A stretch of 20,414 nt of DNA, taken from a virus. A program made the position numbers and the translations under genes. Below, piece by piece: positions 12,245 through 19,342 of the stretch; the stretch's first letter is position 1, and each line of letters starts with the position of its first letter. A model generated the notes under the pieces. The model was not told where the DNA came from. It did not search any database and worked only from the letters and a program-made list of their open reading frames with translations. Where the stretch lies: positions 1 through 20,414 of the IMG/VR virus record IMGVR_UViG_3300017714_000232; one strand, given 5' to 3'.

Positions 12245-13688
12245 TGTTTACCTAAACTTTGAAGGAGATAAAGCTGATTTACAGACTTTATCTGATTACT
12301 TTACATTCAAAGTTCCTGGTGCAAACTTTACACCTGCTTATCGAAACAAGTATTGGGACGGTAAAATTCGTCTTGCAAACTTGAAAGATTCTACAATTTA
12401 TGCTGGTCTTGTACAAGATATAGCAAAGTTTTCTAAGGACCTAGATATCGATGTTCAATTCGAAGGTACCAAAAAAAATATGCCTGGTATCGAGAATAAT
12501 ATTGACGACAAAATACTTGATGGTTTCTTAGATGCACTTGACTTACACTCAGGTGGAAAAAAAATCCAGATGCGGGACTATCAGATAGACGCATTCAAAC
12601 AAGGCGTGCGTAAACAGAGAATGTTATGTTTATCACCAACCGCATCTGGTAAATCTTTAATTATCTATGCTTTGATGAGATGGTGGAGAGAAATACATGA
12701 AAGAAAAATACTTATTATTGTACCAACAATAAACTTAGTCACACAAATGATGTCTGATTTTGTTGATTATAGTAATGATAAATTTTCTGATATGCATGGT
12801 ATTATGGGTGGAGTAGAAAAACAAACTGATGCTAGAGTTATTGTATCAACTTGGCAATCATTGTATAAAATGAGTGCAGGCTATTTTGCTCAGTTTGGCA
12901 GTGTAATTGTTGATGAAGTACATCATGCACAAAGTAAATCTATACAAAATATTATGAAAAAACTTGTAATATGTCCTGATAGAGTTGGAATGACAGGTAC
13001 TATACAAGAAGCAAAAACTCATGAACTAGTATTAAAAGGTCTATTTGGTAATATTGAAAAAATGATTACAACAAAAGAACTTATTGATAAGGACCAAATA
13101 TCAGATGTAAAAATACAATTATTAAGACTGAATTATAGTGACAATGATAAAAAACTTGTAAAAGATATGAACTATCAAGATGAAATAGCACATATTATAA
13201 AACATGAAAAAAGACAAAAATTCATATCTAAACTTGCAGCAGACTTACCTGGTAATACACTAGTAGTGTTTAGCAGACTAGAACACGGTAAAGAACTACA
13301 TAAACAGATAGATGAAATAACAGATAGAGACGTACATTATATTGCTGGTGAAACAGATAAAGATTCAAGAGAAATGACTAGGCAATTTGCTGAAAAAAAT
13401 GATGTCACTATTGTAGCATCACTTGGAGTATTTTCAACTGGTGTTAATATTAGAAATTTGCATAATCTAATATTTGCTCACCCATCGAAATCTAAAATAA
13501 AAGTATTACAATCTATTGGTAGAATATTAAGAAAGACAGAAGACGGTAAAGCAGCTACAGTATATGATATTATTGATGACATTAAATGGAAGTCAAGAGA
13601 TAACTTTACTTTAAGGCATGCAGGAGAAAGATTCCGATATTACACGGAAGAAAAATTCGATTATAAAATTAACAGTGTGGACATATAA
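12219..13688 (+). CDS. uvsW: UvsW helicase (RNA-DNA / recombination helicase)
   Basis: UvsW is a superfamily 2 helicase that unwinds branched DNA and R-loops and drives the switch from origin-dependent to recombination-dependent replication. The 489 residues match the T4 size of about 503. The N-terminal UvsW-specific domain (about 1-100) includes FTPAYRNKYWDGKIRLANL. The helicase core follows: QMRDYQIDAF (Q-motif-like), motif I SPTASGKS at 139-146, ILIIVPTINLVTQM, the DEVH box at 232-235, a TGTIQEAKTHE segment, and in domain 2 TLVVFSRLEHG, VASLGVFSTGVNIRN and the motif VI region LQSIGRILRKTEDGK. The C-terminus, YYTEEKFDYKINSVDI, aligns with the T4 end. It overlaps the preceding small gene and its TAA directly abuts the gp55 ATG. 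Confidence 0.95.
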   Translation: MILFRKLNDVYLNFEGDKADLQTLSDYFTFKVPGANFTPAYRNKYWDGKIRLANLKDSTIYAGLVQDIAKFSKDLDIDVQFEGTKKNMPGIENNIDDKILDGFLDALDLHSGGKKIQMRDYQIDAFKQGVRKQRMLCLSPTASGKSLIIYALMRWWREIHERKILIIVPTINLVTQMMSDFVDYSNDKFSDMHGIMGGVEKQTDARVIVSTWQSLYKMSAGYFAQFGSVIVDEVHHAQSKSIQNIMKKLVICPDRVGMTGTIQEAKTHELVLKGLFGNIEKMITTKELIDKDQISDVKIQLLRLNYSDNDKKLVKDMNYQDEIAHIIKHEKRQKFISKLAADLPGNTLVVFSRLEHGKELHKQIDEITDRDVHYIAGETDKDSREMTRQFAEKNDVTIVASLGVFSTGVNIRNLHNLIFAHPSKSKIKVLQSIGRILRKTEDGKAATVYDIIDDIKWKSRDNFTLRHAGERFRYYTEEKFDYKINSVDI

Positions 13689-14405
13689 ATGGCAAAGAGA
13701 CAAACAAAAGACTCTGCTCATTACGTAAACAATAAAGAATTCACTAAAGCTTTAGATGAATATTCACGTAAATGCAGGAAGCAAATGGAAAAAAATAAAG
13801 ACAGACCTGAGATGAGTAGGTATCTTGGAGATTGTATTATAAGAATGGCTAATAGATTAGCATTAAGACCTAATTTTGTAAATTATTCTTATAGAGATGA
13901 AATGATTCAAGATGCAATTCTGGCGGCAGTAAAATATGCTTACAGATTTGATGGTGATAGATTTAATAATGGATTCGCTTTTGTGACTCAGATATTGTTC
14001 TCTCACATGGTACAAAGAATTAAGAAAGAAAAAAGAAAGTATATGATAGACTTAAAGCTTATACAACAAGCTGAACAAAGTTTGTTTTTACATGGTGAAT
14101 TTAGTGATGAAGCCAGCCAAAAAGCAAGAGCTTATGCTGACCAAAAACTAGGTGATATTGAAGAAGCAAAACCAAAAACTGCTGCTGAAAAAGGGAGAAC
14201 AGGTTTTACTTTACGGTCACATACTTTAAGAGTCAAACATGAAATTGAAGCAATAAAGGAAGGTATCACTGAATTTGAAGTTGAAGGTAAACATTACAAA
14301 GTAAGAGAAGCAAAGAAAGAAGAATTTTTTAAAGAGAATCCTGATTTTAAAGTTAAAAAGAAACGTAAACCTAGAAAAACTAAGACTACTAAAGAAGATA
14401 AATGA
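13689..14405 (+). CDS. gp55: Late transcription sigma factor gp55
   Basis: Gp55 is the minimal sigma-70-like factor that directs host RNA polymerase to TATAAATA late promoters, several of which are visible in this window. The N-terminus contains HYVNNKEFTKALDEY, close to the T4 YVNNKE start. Region-2-like helices follow: YRDEMIQDAILAAVKYAYRF and NGFAFVTQILFSHMVQRIKK. At 238 residues it is longer than T4 gp55 (185). The T4 protein ends in a hydrophobic sliding-clamp binding motif (of the SLDFLYE type). Here the tail after about 165 is instead a charged segment with a VEGKHYKVREAKKEEFF stretch and a KKKRKPRKTKTTKEDK end, with no such motif at the terminus. The ATG directly follows the uvsW stop and its stop overlaps the kinase start as ATGA. 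Confidence 0.9.
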   Translation: MAKRQTKDSAHYVNNKEFTKALDEYSRKCRKQMEKNKDRPEMSRYLGDCIIRMANRLALRPNFVNYSYRDEMIQDAILAAVKYAYRFDGDRFNNGFAFVTQILFSHMVQRIKKEKRKYMIDLKLIQQAEQSLFLHGEFSDEASQKARAYADQKLGDIEEAKPKTAAEKGRTGFTLRSHTLRVKHEIEAIKEGITEFEVEGKHYKVREAKKEEFFKENPDFKVKKKRKPRKTKTTKEDK

Positions 14406-14842
14406 AAATACTAATATTTGGGTTATCAGGTTCTGGCAAAACCACTGTTGCTAAAGAGTTAGCATATCATTTTACAGTTCCACACCACAATGCTGATTAT
14501 TATAGATTATTACATGATGATTGGGATTTTTCTGATGATGGAAGGTTAAGACAAGCTTATAGAATGGCTGGTAAAACTGGTATATTAGATTTTATAGCAC
14601 CAAAACAGGACTATAGAGACATAGTAAAACCTACTATATCAATATGGATGAATACAATAACAGAATCTGAACATAAAGACACAGACAAATTGTTTGAAGT
14701 TCCTAATGAGTCAGATGTAGACTACATAGTAAACGAATGGATAGATATAAAGAAACTACGCAAATGCTTGGCAGATTCCAACCCTGGCATAAAGGACATA
14801 CTGCTCTTTTTAAGAGAGCAATTTCCAAAACTGGTCAAGTAG
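14402..14842 (+). CDS. P-loop kinase, adenylylsulfate-kinase-like
   Basis: The 146-residue product begins MKILIFGLSGSGKTTVAKEL, with Walker A GLSGSGKT at 7-14. The next conserved block, HNADYYRLLHDDWDFSDDGR, followed by LRQAYRMAG, resembles the substrate-binding region of APS (adenylylsulfate) kinases (their DGDNVR block, then a region with FS and R-V-N-I-R). A later ISIWMNTITESEHKDTDKLF has the pattern of the family's post-catalytic strand. The natural kinase end appears to be near residue 112 (VDYIVNEW). The last about 35 residues only read the next gene's start in another frame. It is shorter than usual CysC (about 200). Substrate is uncertain: APS, a nucleotide or another small molecule. 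Proteins I recall from marine phages join this kinase to the nucleotidyltransferase that follows. Confidence 0.75.
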   Translation: MKILIFGLSGSGKTTVAKELAYHFTVPHHNADYYRLLHDDWDFSDDGRLRQAYRMAGKTGILDFIAPKQDYRDIVKPTISIWMNTITESEHKDTDKLFEVPNESDVDYIVNEWIDIKKLRKCLADSNPGIKDILLFLREQFPKLVK

Positions 14843-15111
14843 TTATTTTGTTAAGAGAACAAGATGGCACTGAAAAAAACCCTTTCACTTTTGAACAAAG
14901 AAAAGAGCAAATTATAGCAGAGTTAAAAAAAGAAGGCTACGAGTATAATAATAATTATGATATCATTAATGTTCCAAACATTACTCATATTACTTATGGC
15001 CGTGACGTGGGCTATAAAATTGAGCAGGAACATTTCGATAAAGATATTGAAGAAATATCTGCTACTAAGATAAGGGAAAAACTATTAGATGAAAATAGCG
15101 ATACTGGGTGA
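14737..15111 (+). CDS. Nucleotidyltransferase (NMN adenylyltransferase/cytidylyltransferase-like)
   Basis: The 124-residue product carries the nucleotidyltransferase signature GRFQPWHKGH (12-21), whose HxGH-type histidines bind the nucleotide triphosphate, and the second motif ISATKIRE near 107-114, in place of the usual ISxTxIR. The NITHITYGRDVGYKIEQE segment lies between them. This pattern is closest to archaeal-type NMN adenylyltransferases (NAD salvage), but a cytidylyl- or other adenylyl-transferase is possible. Two in-frame ATG codons exist, at 14737 and 14764; the latter would leave MLGRFQ at the N-terminus, and neither has a clear ribosome site. The frame is open only from 14710 upstream, so the coding overlaps the kinase by 106 bases in the -1 frame. 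It overlaps gp47 by 23 bases. Confidence 0.8.
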   Translation: MDRYKETTQMLGRFQPWHKGHTALFKRAISKTGQVVILLREQDGTEKNPFTFEQRKEQIIAELKKEGYEYNNNYDIINVPNITHITYGRDVGYKIEQEHFDKDIEEISATKIREKLLDENSDTG

Positions 15112-16141
15112 TACCCACTTTGGCGCTCGAAATAGAAATGTTGTAATTGAAGCTTGGCAAAAAAGATTTTATAAAGAAGTTTTTTGGCCTTACATAGATA
15201 AAGAAAAAATACAGCATGTAATTCAAGTGGGTGACTGGTTTGATTCACGTAAGTGGTTAAACATTCAAACACTAGCATTTCAAAAAGAAATGATGGTGAC
15301 ACCTATTCAAAAACGAAATATGAAATTAGATGTGATTGTAGGTAATCACGATATTCCTTTTAAACATTCCCTTAAAAATAACTCACCACAACAAGTAATT
15401 GGTAATGAGCCAAACGTAAATGTTTATGAAACTATAGAATCTTTTGATGTAGAAGACTGTTGCATTACACTTATGCCGTGGGTGTGTAAAGATAATTATG
15501 AAGATAGTTTTGATACTATTAGAGCTGGTGGCGATATACTTATAGGACACTATGATGTACAAGGTGCACTTATGTTTCCAGGACATTACAGTAAAGATGG
15601 GTTTGATTTATTTGATTTTAAAGATTGGAATAGAGTAATATCTGGTCATTATCATTCTCAAAGCACAACAGAAAACTTTACATATACTGGTACACCTTAT
15701 GAACTTATGTGGTCTGATTCAGGTGGACGTCATGGATTTTGGGTATTAGATACAGCAACTAAAGAATTAGAGTTTATTAAAAATCCTCTTGGTTATCATG
15801 TTAAATTAATATATGCAAACAATAGTGAGCCAAAAGATTTAGAAGGTGAAGATTTAAAAAATACTTATGTTAAGCTATATGTAAAAGAAAAAGAATCATT
15901 TGAAAACTTTGAAAAATATATTGATGCAATTAATTTAAAAGAACCATTTGAACTTAAAATAATTGAAAGCTTTGAACAGTTTAATGCAGATAATGTTGAA
16001 GATATTATTGAACTATCTGAAACTACAGACTTAATTAGTGAATATATTGATGATGTAGCTACAGATATTAATAAAGACCAAATCAAACAAATAATGATAG
16101 AAATTTACGAAGAAGCAAAAGAAGCTGATGATAATATTTAA
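15089..16141 (+). CDS. gp47: Recombination endonuclease subunit gp47 (Mre11/SbcD-like)
   Basis: Gp47 is the nuclease of the T4 gp46-gp47 complex, which resects DNA ends for recombination-dependent replication. The 350 residues (T4: 339) show the metallophosphoesterase motifs in order: GDTHFG with Asp8 and His10, VGDWFDSR with Asp49, GNHDIP with Asn86 and His87, GHYDVQGALMFPG near 152, and SGHYHSQ near 187. The C-terminal about 120 residues are acidic and would contact gp46. The start at 15089 lies 23 bases inside the nucleotidyltransferase gene and opens directly into the first motif (MKIAILGDTH), which confirms it. It overlaps gp46 by 14 bases, so the two subunits are coupled. Confidence 0.95.
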   Translation: MKIAILGDTHFGARNRNVVIEAWQKRFYKEVFWPYIDKEKIQHVIQVGDWFDSRKWLNIQTLAFQKEMMVTPIQKRNMKLDVIVGNHDIPFKHSLKNNSPQQVIGNEPNVNVYETIESFDVEDCCITLMPWVCKDNYEDSFDTIRAGGDILIGHYDVQGALMFPGHYSKDGFDLFDFKDWNRVISGHYHSQSTTENFTYTGTPYELMWSDSGGRHGFWVLDTATKELEFIKNPLGYHVKLIYANNSEPKDLEGEDLKNTYVKLYVKEKESFENFEKYIDAINLKEPFELKIIESFEQFNADNVEDIIELSETTDLISEYIDDVATDINKDQIKQIMIEIYEEAKEADDNI

Positions 16142-17834
16142 AGAAATACAATATAAGAATTTTTTAAGTACTGGTAATAATGGCAATACTATATTCTTAA
16201 GTGATAAACCTACAGTTTTAATTACAGGCCAAAATGGTAGTGGTAAATCTACTGTGCTGGATGCTTTATGTTATGCAATCTTTAATAAACCATATCGTAA
16301 TGTTTCAAAAACACAGTTGATTAATACAGTTAATGATAAAGACTGTGTAGTTCAAGTTAAATTTGATGTTAATAATACATCTTATCGTGTTGTAAGAGGT
16401 ATGAAACCAGGTATATTCGAAATTTATAAGAATGAAGTTCTTATAACACAAGATGCACATCAAAAAGATTATCAAAAGAAACTAGAAGATTTAATTGGTC
16501 TAAACTTTAAATCATTTACACAAATTGTTATATTAGGTTCAGCTAGATATCAGTCATTTATGGATTTAAGCGGTGGTGAAAGAAGGCAAATCATAGAAGA
16601 GATTTTAGATATTACAATATTCTCTAAGATGAATGATATTCTAAAAACTAAACTGACTGATTTAGGTCTCGATATCAAAGAAAAAGAGTATCAAAAAGAA
16701 GTACATACAACTAAAATAAATGGACAAAAAAGTCTTATTGAAACATTGCAAAAGAAAAATGAACAATCAGCAGATAAGATTAAAAAAGAAATACAAAGAG
16801 TTGAAGGTGAAAAAAAGATATTAGTAGATGAAAATGATGGATTACAAAACAAAATAGATTCTATTGCTGCACCAAATGTAAACAAAGTAGTAGATGAAAA
16901 ACAAAAATGTGTGACTCATGGTAATGAGTTAAAAAGGAGGATAGATGAAAAACAGAAGCGCATCACTTACTATAGAACAGAAACTGAGTGCGAAGTTTGC
17001 GGACAAGAAATATCAGAGTCGTTCAAGAACGAAAAAATTAGCAGCCTTGAAAAAGAAAAAAAGAAAAATGAGAATCTCATCCCTGCTTATGAAAAAGCAC
17101 TTGCCAAGCTATCTAAAGAATTGGAAACTACAAGAGCTAGAGAACAAGAGCTTACAGAGCTGATTAATCAGCAATCGTCAGTAAGAAGTGAGGTTAGTAC
17201 CCTTAGCACTTATCTTAGTACACTTAATGAAAATCTGAAAATCGAAAATGATGATACTTCATTACCCAATGCTAAGGAATTACTAGCCTCACTATTTGAT
17301 GAAGAGAAAGTGTTTACAAAAGACCTTATGGATATGAGCGAAAAAAATCATTTCTATGATGTATGTAAATTGCTATTAAGAGATACCGGTATCAAAGCTA
17401 AGATTATTAAGCAATATGTACCAGTTATGAATAAGCTTATAAATGTACATCTAGAAAAGATGTCAGCTGCATTCTCATTTACTTTAGATGAACAATTCAA
17501 TGAGGTAATCAAATCAAGATATAGAGATAACTTTACTTATGCTTCATTCTCAGAAGGTGAAAAGATGAGAATTGATTTAGCACTAATGTTTACTTGGAGA
17601 GAAATAGCTAAGATTAAGAACTCTGTCAATACTAATTTGCTTATGATGGATGAAGTAGGTGATAGTTCTCTTGATGCTGATGCAACAGAAATGCTATGGG
17701 ATATTGTAAGTAATATGGAGAATACTAATATATTTGTAATATCGCACAAAGCTCACAATGCAGATAGGTTTAAAAGATTCATAGAGTTTTATAAAGATGG
17801 CAATTTCTCTAAGATTAAGGACTCAAAGAAATAA
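16128..17834 (+). CDS. gp46: Recombination endonuclease subunit gp46 (Rad50/SbcC-like)
   Basis: Gp46 is the ABC-type SMC-like ATPase partner of gp47. The 568 residues (T4: 560) have the split-ATPase layout: Walker A GQNGSGKST at 34-42, a Q-loop region around LNFKSFTQIVILGSARYQSF, a DLSGGERRQIIEEILDI helix, then two coiled-coil arms. The zinc-hook cysteines Cys288 and Cys291 (CEVCG) lie at the arm tip. The C-terminal lobe has the signature SEGEKMRIDLAL from 475, Walker B LLMMDE at 504-509, a D-loop region DSSLDADATEM, and the switch histidine in VISHKAHN. It starts 14 bases inside gp47. A perfect AAGGAGG at 16934-16940, followed by an out-of-frame ATG, lies within the hook-encoding part (see findings). 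Confidence 0.95.
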   Translation: MIIFKEIQYKNFLSTGNNGNTIFLSDKPTVLITGQNGSGKSTVLDALCYAIFNKPYRNVSKTQLINTVNDKDCVVQVKFDVNNTSYRVVRGMKPGIFEIYKNEVLITQDAHQKDYQKKLEDLIGLNFKSFTQIVILGSARYQSFMDLSGGERRQIIEEILDITIFSKMNDILKTKLTDLGLDIKEKEYQKEVHTTKINGQKSLIETLQKKNEQSADKIKKEIQRVEGEKKILVDENDGLQNKIDSIAAPNVNKVVDEKQKCVTHGNELKRRIDEKQKRITYYRTETECEVCGQEISESFKNEKISSLEKEKKKNENLIPAYEKALAKLSKELETTRAREQELTELINQQSSVRSEVSTLSTYLSTLNENLKIENDDTSLPNAKELLASLFDEEKVFTKDLMDMSEKNHFYDVCKLLLRDTGIKAKIIKQYVPVMNKLINVHLEKMSAAFSFTLDEQFNEVIKSRYRDNFTYASFSEGEKMRIDLALMFTWREIAKIKNSVNTNLLMMDEVGDSSLDADATEMLWDIVSNMENTNIFVISHKAHNADRFKRFIEFYKDGNFSKIKDSKK

Positions 17835-17837
17835 ATA
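17830..17837 (+). promoter_or_regulatory. Late-promoter-like box AATAAATA before the post-gp46 gene
   Basis: This overlaps the gp46 stop and lies 7 bases before the ATG at 17845. It is one base off the late consensus. The following gene lacks a nearby Shine-Dalgarno site (the nearest AAGGA, 17817-17821, is 23 bases away), so a near-leaderless late message is possible. It would separate late expression of the putative virion genes from the earlier recombination block. Confidence 0.45.
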
Positions 17838-17844
17838 ATACACA

Positions 17845-19341
17845 ATGAGTATCTTTCAAGACAATATATTTGAGAGGGCTGTTATTGCTGAAAAAGAAAT
17901 TGCAGGCCTAAAAACAAAATCAAAAGAAAGTGGTATCGCATACGGTATACTAAAACAAGTGTATGACCGAGGCATGGCTGCTTGGAAAACTGGCCACCGT
18001 CCAGGAACTACATCACAACAATGGGCATTTGCTAGAGTAAATAGCTTTATTAGTAAAGGTTCTGGTACATGGGGAAAAGCTGATAAAGACTTAGCTGCAA
18101 AAGTCAAGAAAGAAGCTGTAGAAGAAGATAAGAATATGAAAGATGATGGCAACTATATGAAAGGTGTCAAAAAAGATAAAAAAGACGATAGAGAAGCTCA
18201 GTTCAAAAAACAAGCTAAAATGTCTGATGACGATCCAGATGCTTACAAACCAGCACCAGGCGATAAAGATGCTGATGGCGAATTAAAGAAAACTAAATTA
18301 TCTAAACACACTAAAAAATACCATCAAATGTATAATAAGGAGACTACCATGTCAATATTTACTGGAGACCACAATATTTTTGCTGAAGCAAAAATGAATT
18401 TTAGAAATGAAAGAGATGTCGAAAAACATAAACAAAATTTACTTATGGCTATGGAAATTGCAGTAGATGCAGAAGGCGATTATACTGGTGCTATGAAACA
18501 AATTGAAAAATTAGAAAGAGGTTTATCAAAAAATCCTAGTGTTGCGGCTGCACTAAAATTCTATGCTGAAGATGTAGAGTTTCCTGAAGATATTAAAAAC
18601 GAATTAGAAGAAAAAGGCCTATGGGCTAATATCCACGCAAAAAGAAAACGTGGAGAAAAAATGAGAAACAAAGGTGACAAAGGTGCACCTTCTCAGGACG
18701 CAATTAAGAAAGCACAAGGCGAAGATATCGACGAAACTTCTAGATTCTTAAAATATTCAGACCTAATGAAACAAAAAGCTGATATGATTGGTCAGTTTGG
18801 TAAAGCTGCATTCATGAAACCAGAAATGAAGAAAGTTGATAGACTTATTAAGAAAGAGCTTAAAAAGTTAGGAATGGAAGAAGAAGTTAACGTAGATAGA
18901 CTTAGTGAATCAACTATTGGTGATAAATTGAAAGCAACAGATGATGGTGATAGTGTAGACACAGATATTATTGACCAAGACCCAATGAAATTTCATAATC
19001 CAAGATTTGGAAAACCAATTGTGGCTCATTGTGTTAGTAAAGATGACGGTCATTTTGATTTTGTTTTTTATAGTGATGGTAAATATGGTTTTGCTGCTCC
19101 AGGTCATAGAGAAAATGCAGATGCTTATGGAGCACCACCAGATGAAGAAGCATTTATGTTTGACCATAAGCCAAACTATAATGACTTTAAAAAAGAAGCG
19201 ATGAAAGCTGCAAAAGGTGCATTTAATAGTGCACCAATGAGAGTTTTAAAATTTGATACTAAAATAAGAGTCTTTAAAGATGAAGACGGTGAGTCACAAT
19301 TTGATGTGAGAAGACTGCCTAAAACTCCTTTTAGAGGTTAA
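17845..19341 (+). CDS. Modular hypothetical protein (DUF5824-like N-terminus), possibly two fused genes
   Basis: This 498-residue protein has no known function and several separable modules. Residues about 30-85 (YGILKQVYDRGMAAWKTGHR, then a QQWAFARVNSFISKGSGTW segment) resemble a phage domain I recall as DUF5824. A charged linker follows, ending LSKHTKKYHQMY. At residue 169 a new start-like sequence, MSIFTGDHNIF, repeats the protein's own beginning MSIFQDNIF, with AAGGAG correctly placed in the DNA. Then come a helical MAMEIAVDAEGDYTGAMKQI region, GLWANIHAKRKRGEKMRNKG from about 261, and a beta-rich C-terminal domain from 381 (MKFHNPRFGKPIVAH). The last is related to the C-terminal part of the next gene. 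The IHAKRKRGE module recurs, to my recollection, in internal-virion-type proteins of marine T4-like phages. No enzyme motif, signal peptide or membrane segment is seen. Confidence 0.8.
   Translation: MSIFQDNIFERAVIAEKEIAGLKTKSKESGIAYGILKQVYDRGMAAWKTGHRPGTTSQQWAFARVNSFISKGSGTWGKADKDLAAKVKKEAVEEDKNMKDDGNYMKGVKKDKKDDREAQFKKQAKMSDDDPDAYKPAPGDKDADGELKKTKLSKHTKKYHQMYNKETTMSIFTGDHNIFAEAKMNFRNERDVEKHKQNLLMAMEIAVDAEGDYTGAMKQIEKLERGLSKNPSVAAALKFYAEDVEFPEDIKNELEEKGLWANIHAKRKRGEKMRNKGDKGAPSQDAIKKAQGEDIDETSRFLKYSDLMKQKADMIGQFGKAAFMKPEMKKVDRLIKKELKKLGMEEEVNVDRLSESTIGDKLKATDDGDSVDTDIIDQDPMKFHNPRFGKPIVAHCVSKDDGHFDFVFYSDGKYGFAAPGHRENADAYGAPPDEEAFMFDHKPNYNDFKKEAMKAAKGAFNSAPMRVLKFDTKIRVFKDEDGESQFDVRRLPKTPFRG
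18337..18351 (+). promoter_or_regulatory. Internal ribosome binding site and in-frame start codon
   Basis: AAGGAG (18337-18342) is followed after 6 bases by ATG (18349), in the same frame as the surrounding gene. It would yield a 330-residue C-terminal product. The site is stronger than anything upstream of the gene's first ATG, and the residues that follow imitate the first start. That makes an internal translation start or a relic of an earlier gene boundary likely. Confidence 0.6.
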
Positions 19342-19342
19342 T

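Noticed and set aside
14797-14812. CTTTTTA as a frameshift site for kinase-nucleotidyltransferase fusion
   Set aside because: It lies at or after the GRFQPWHKGH codons, so a shift there would destroy the downstream active site; it is also not a canonical heptamer.
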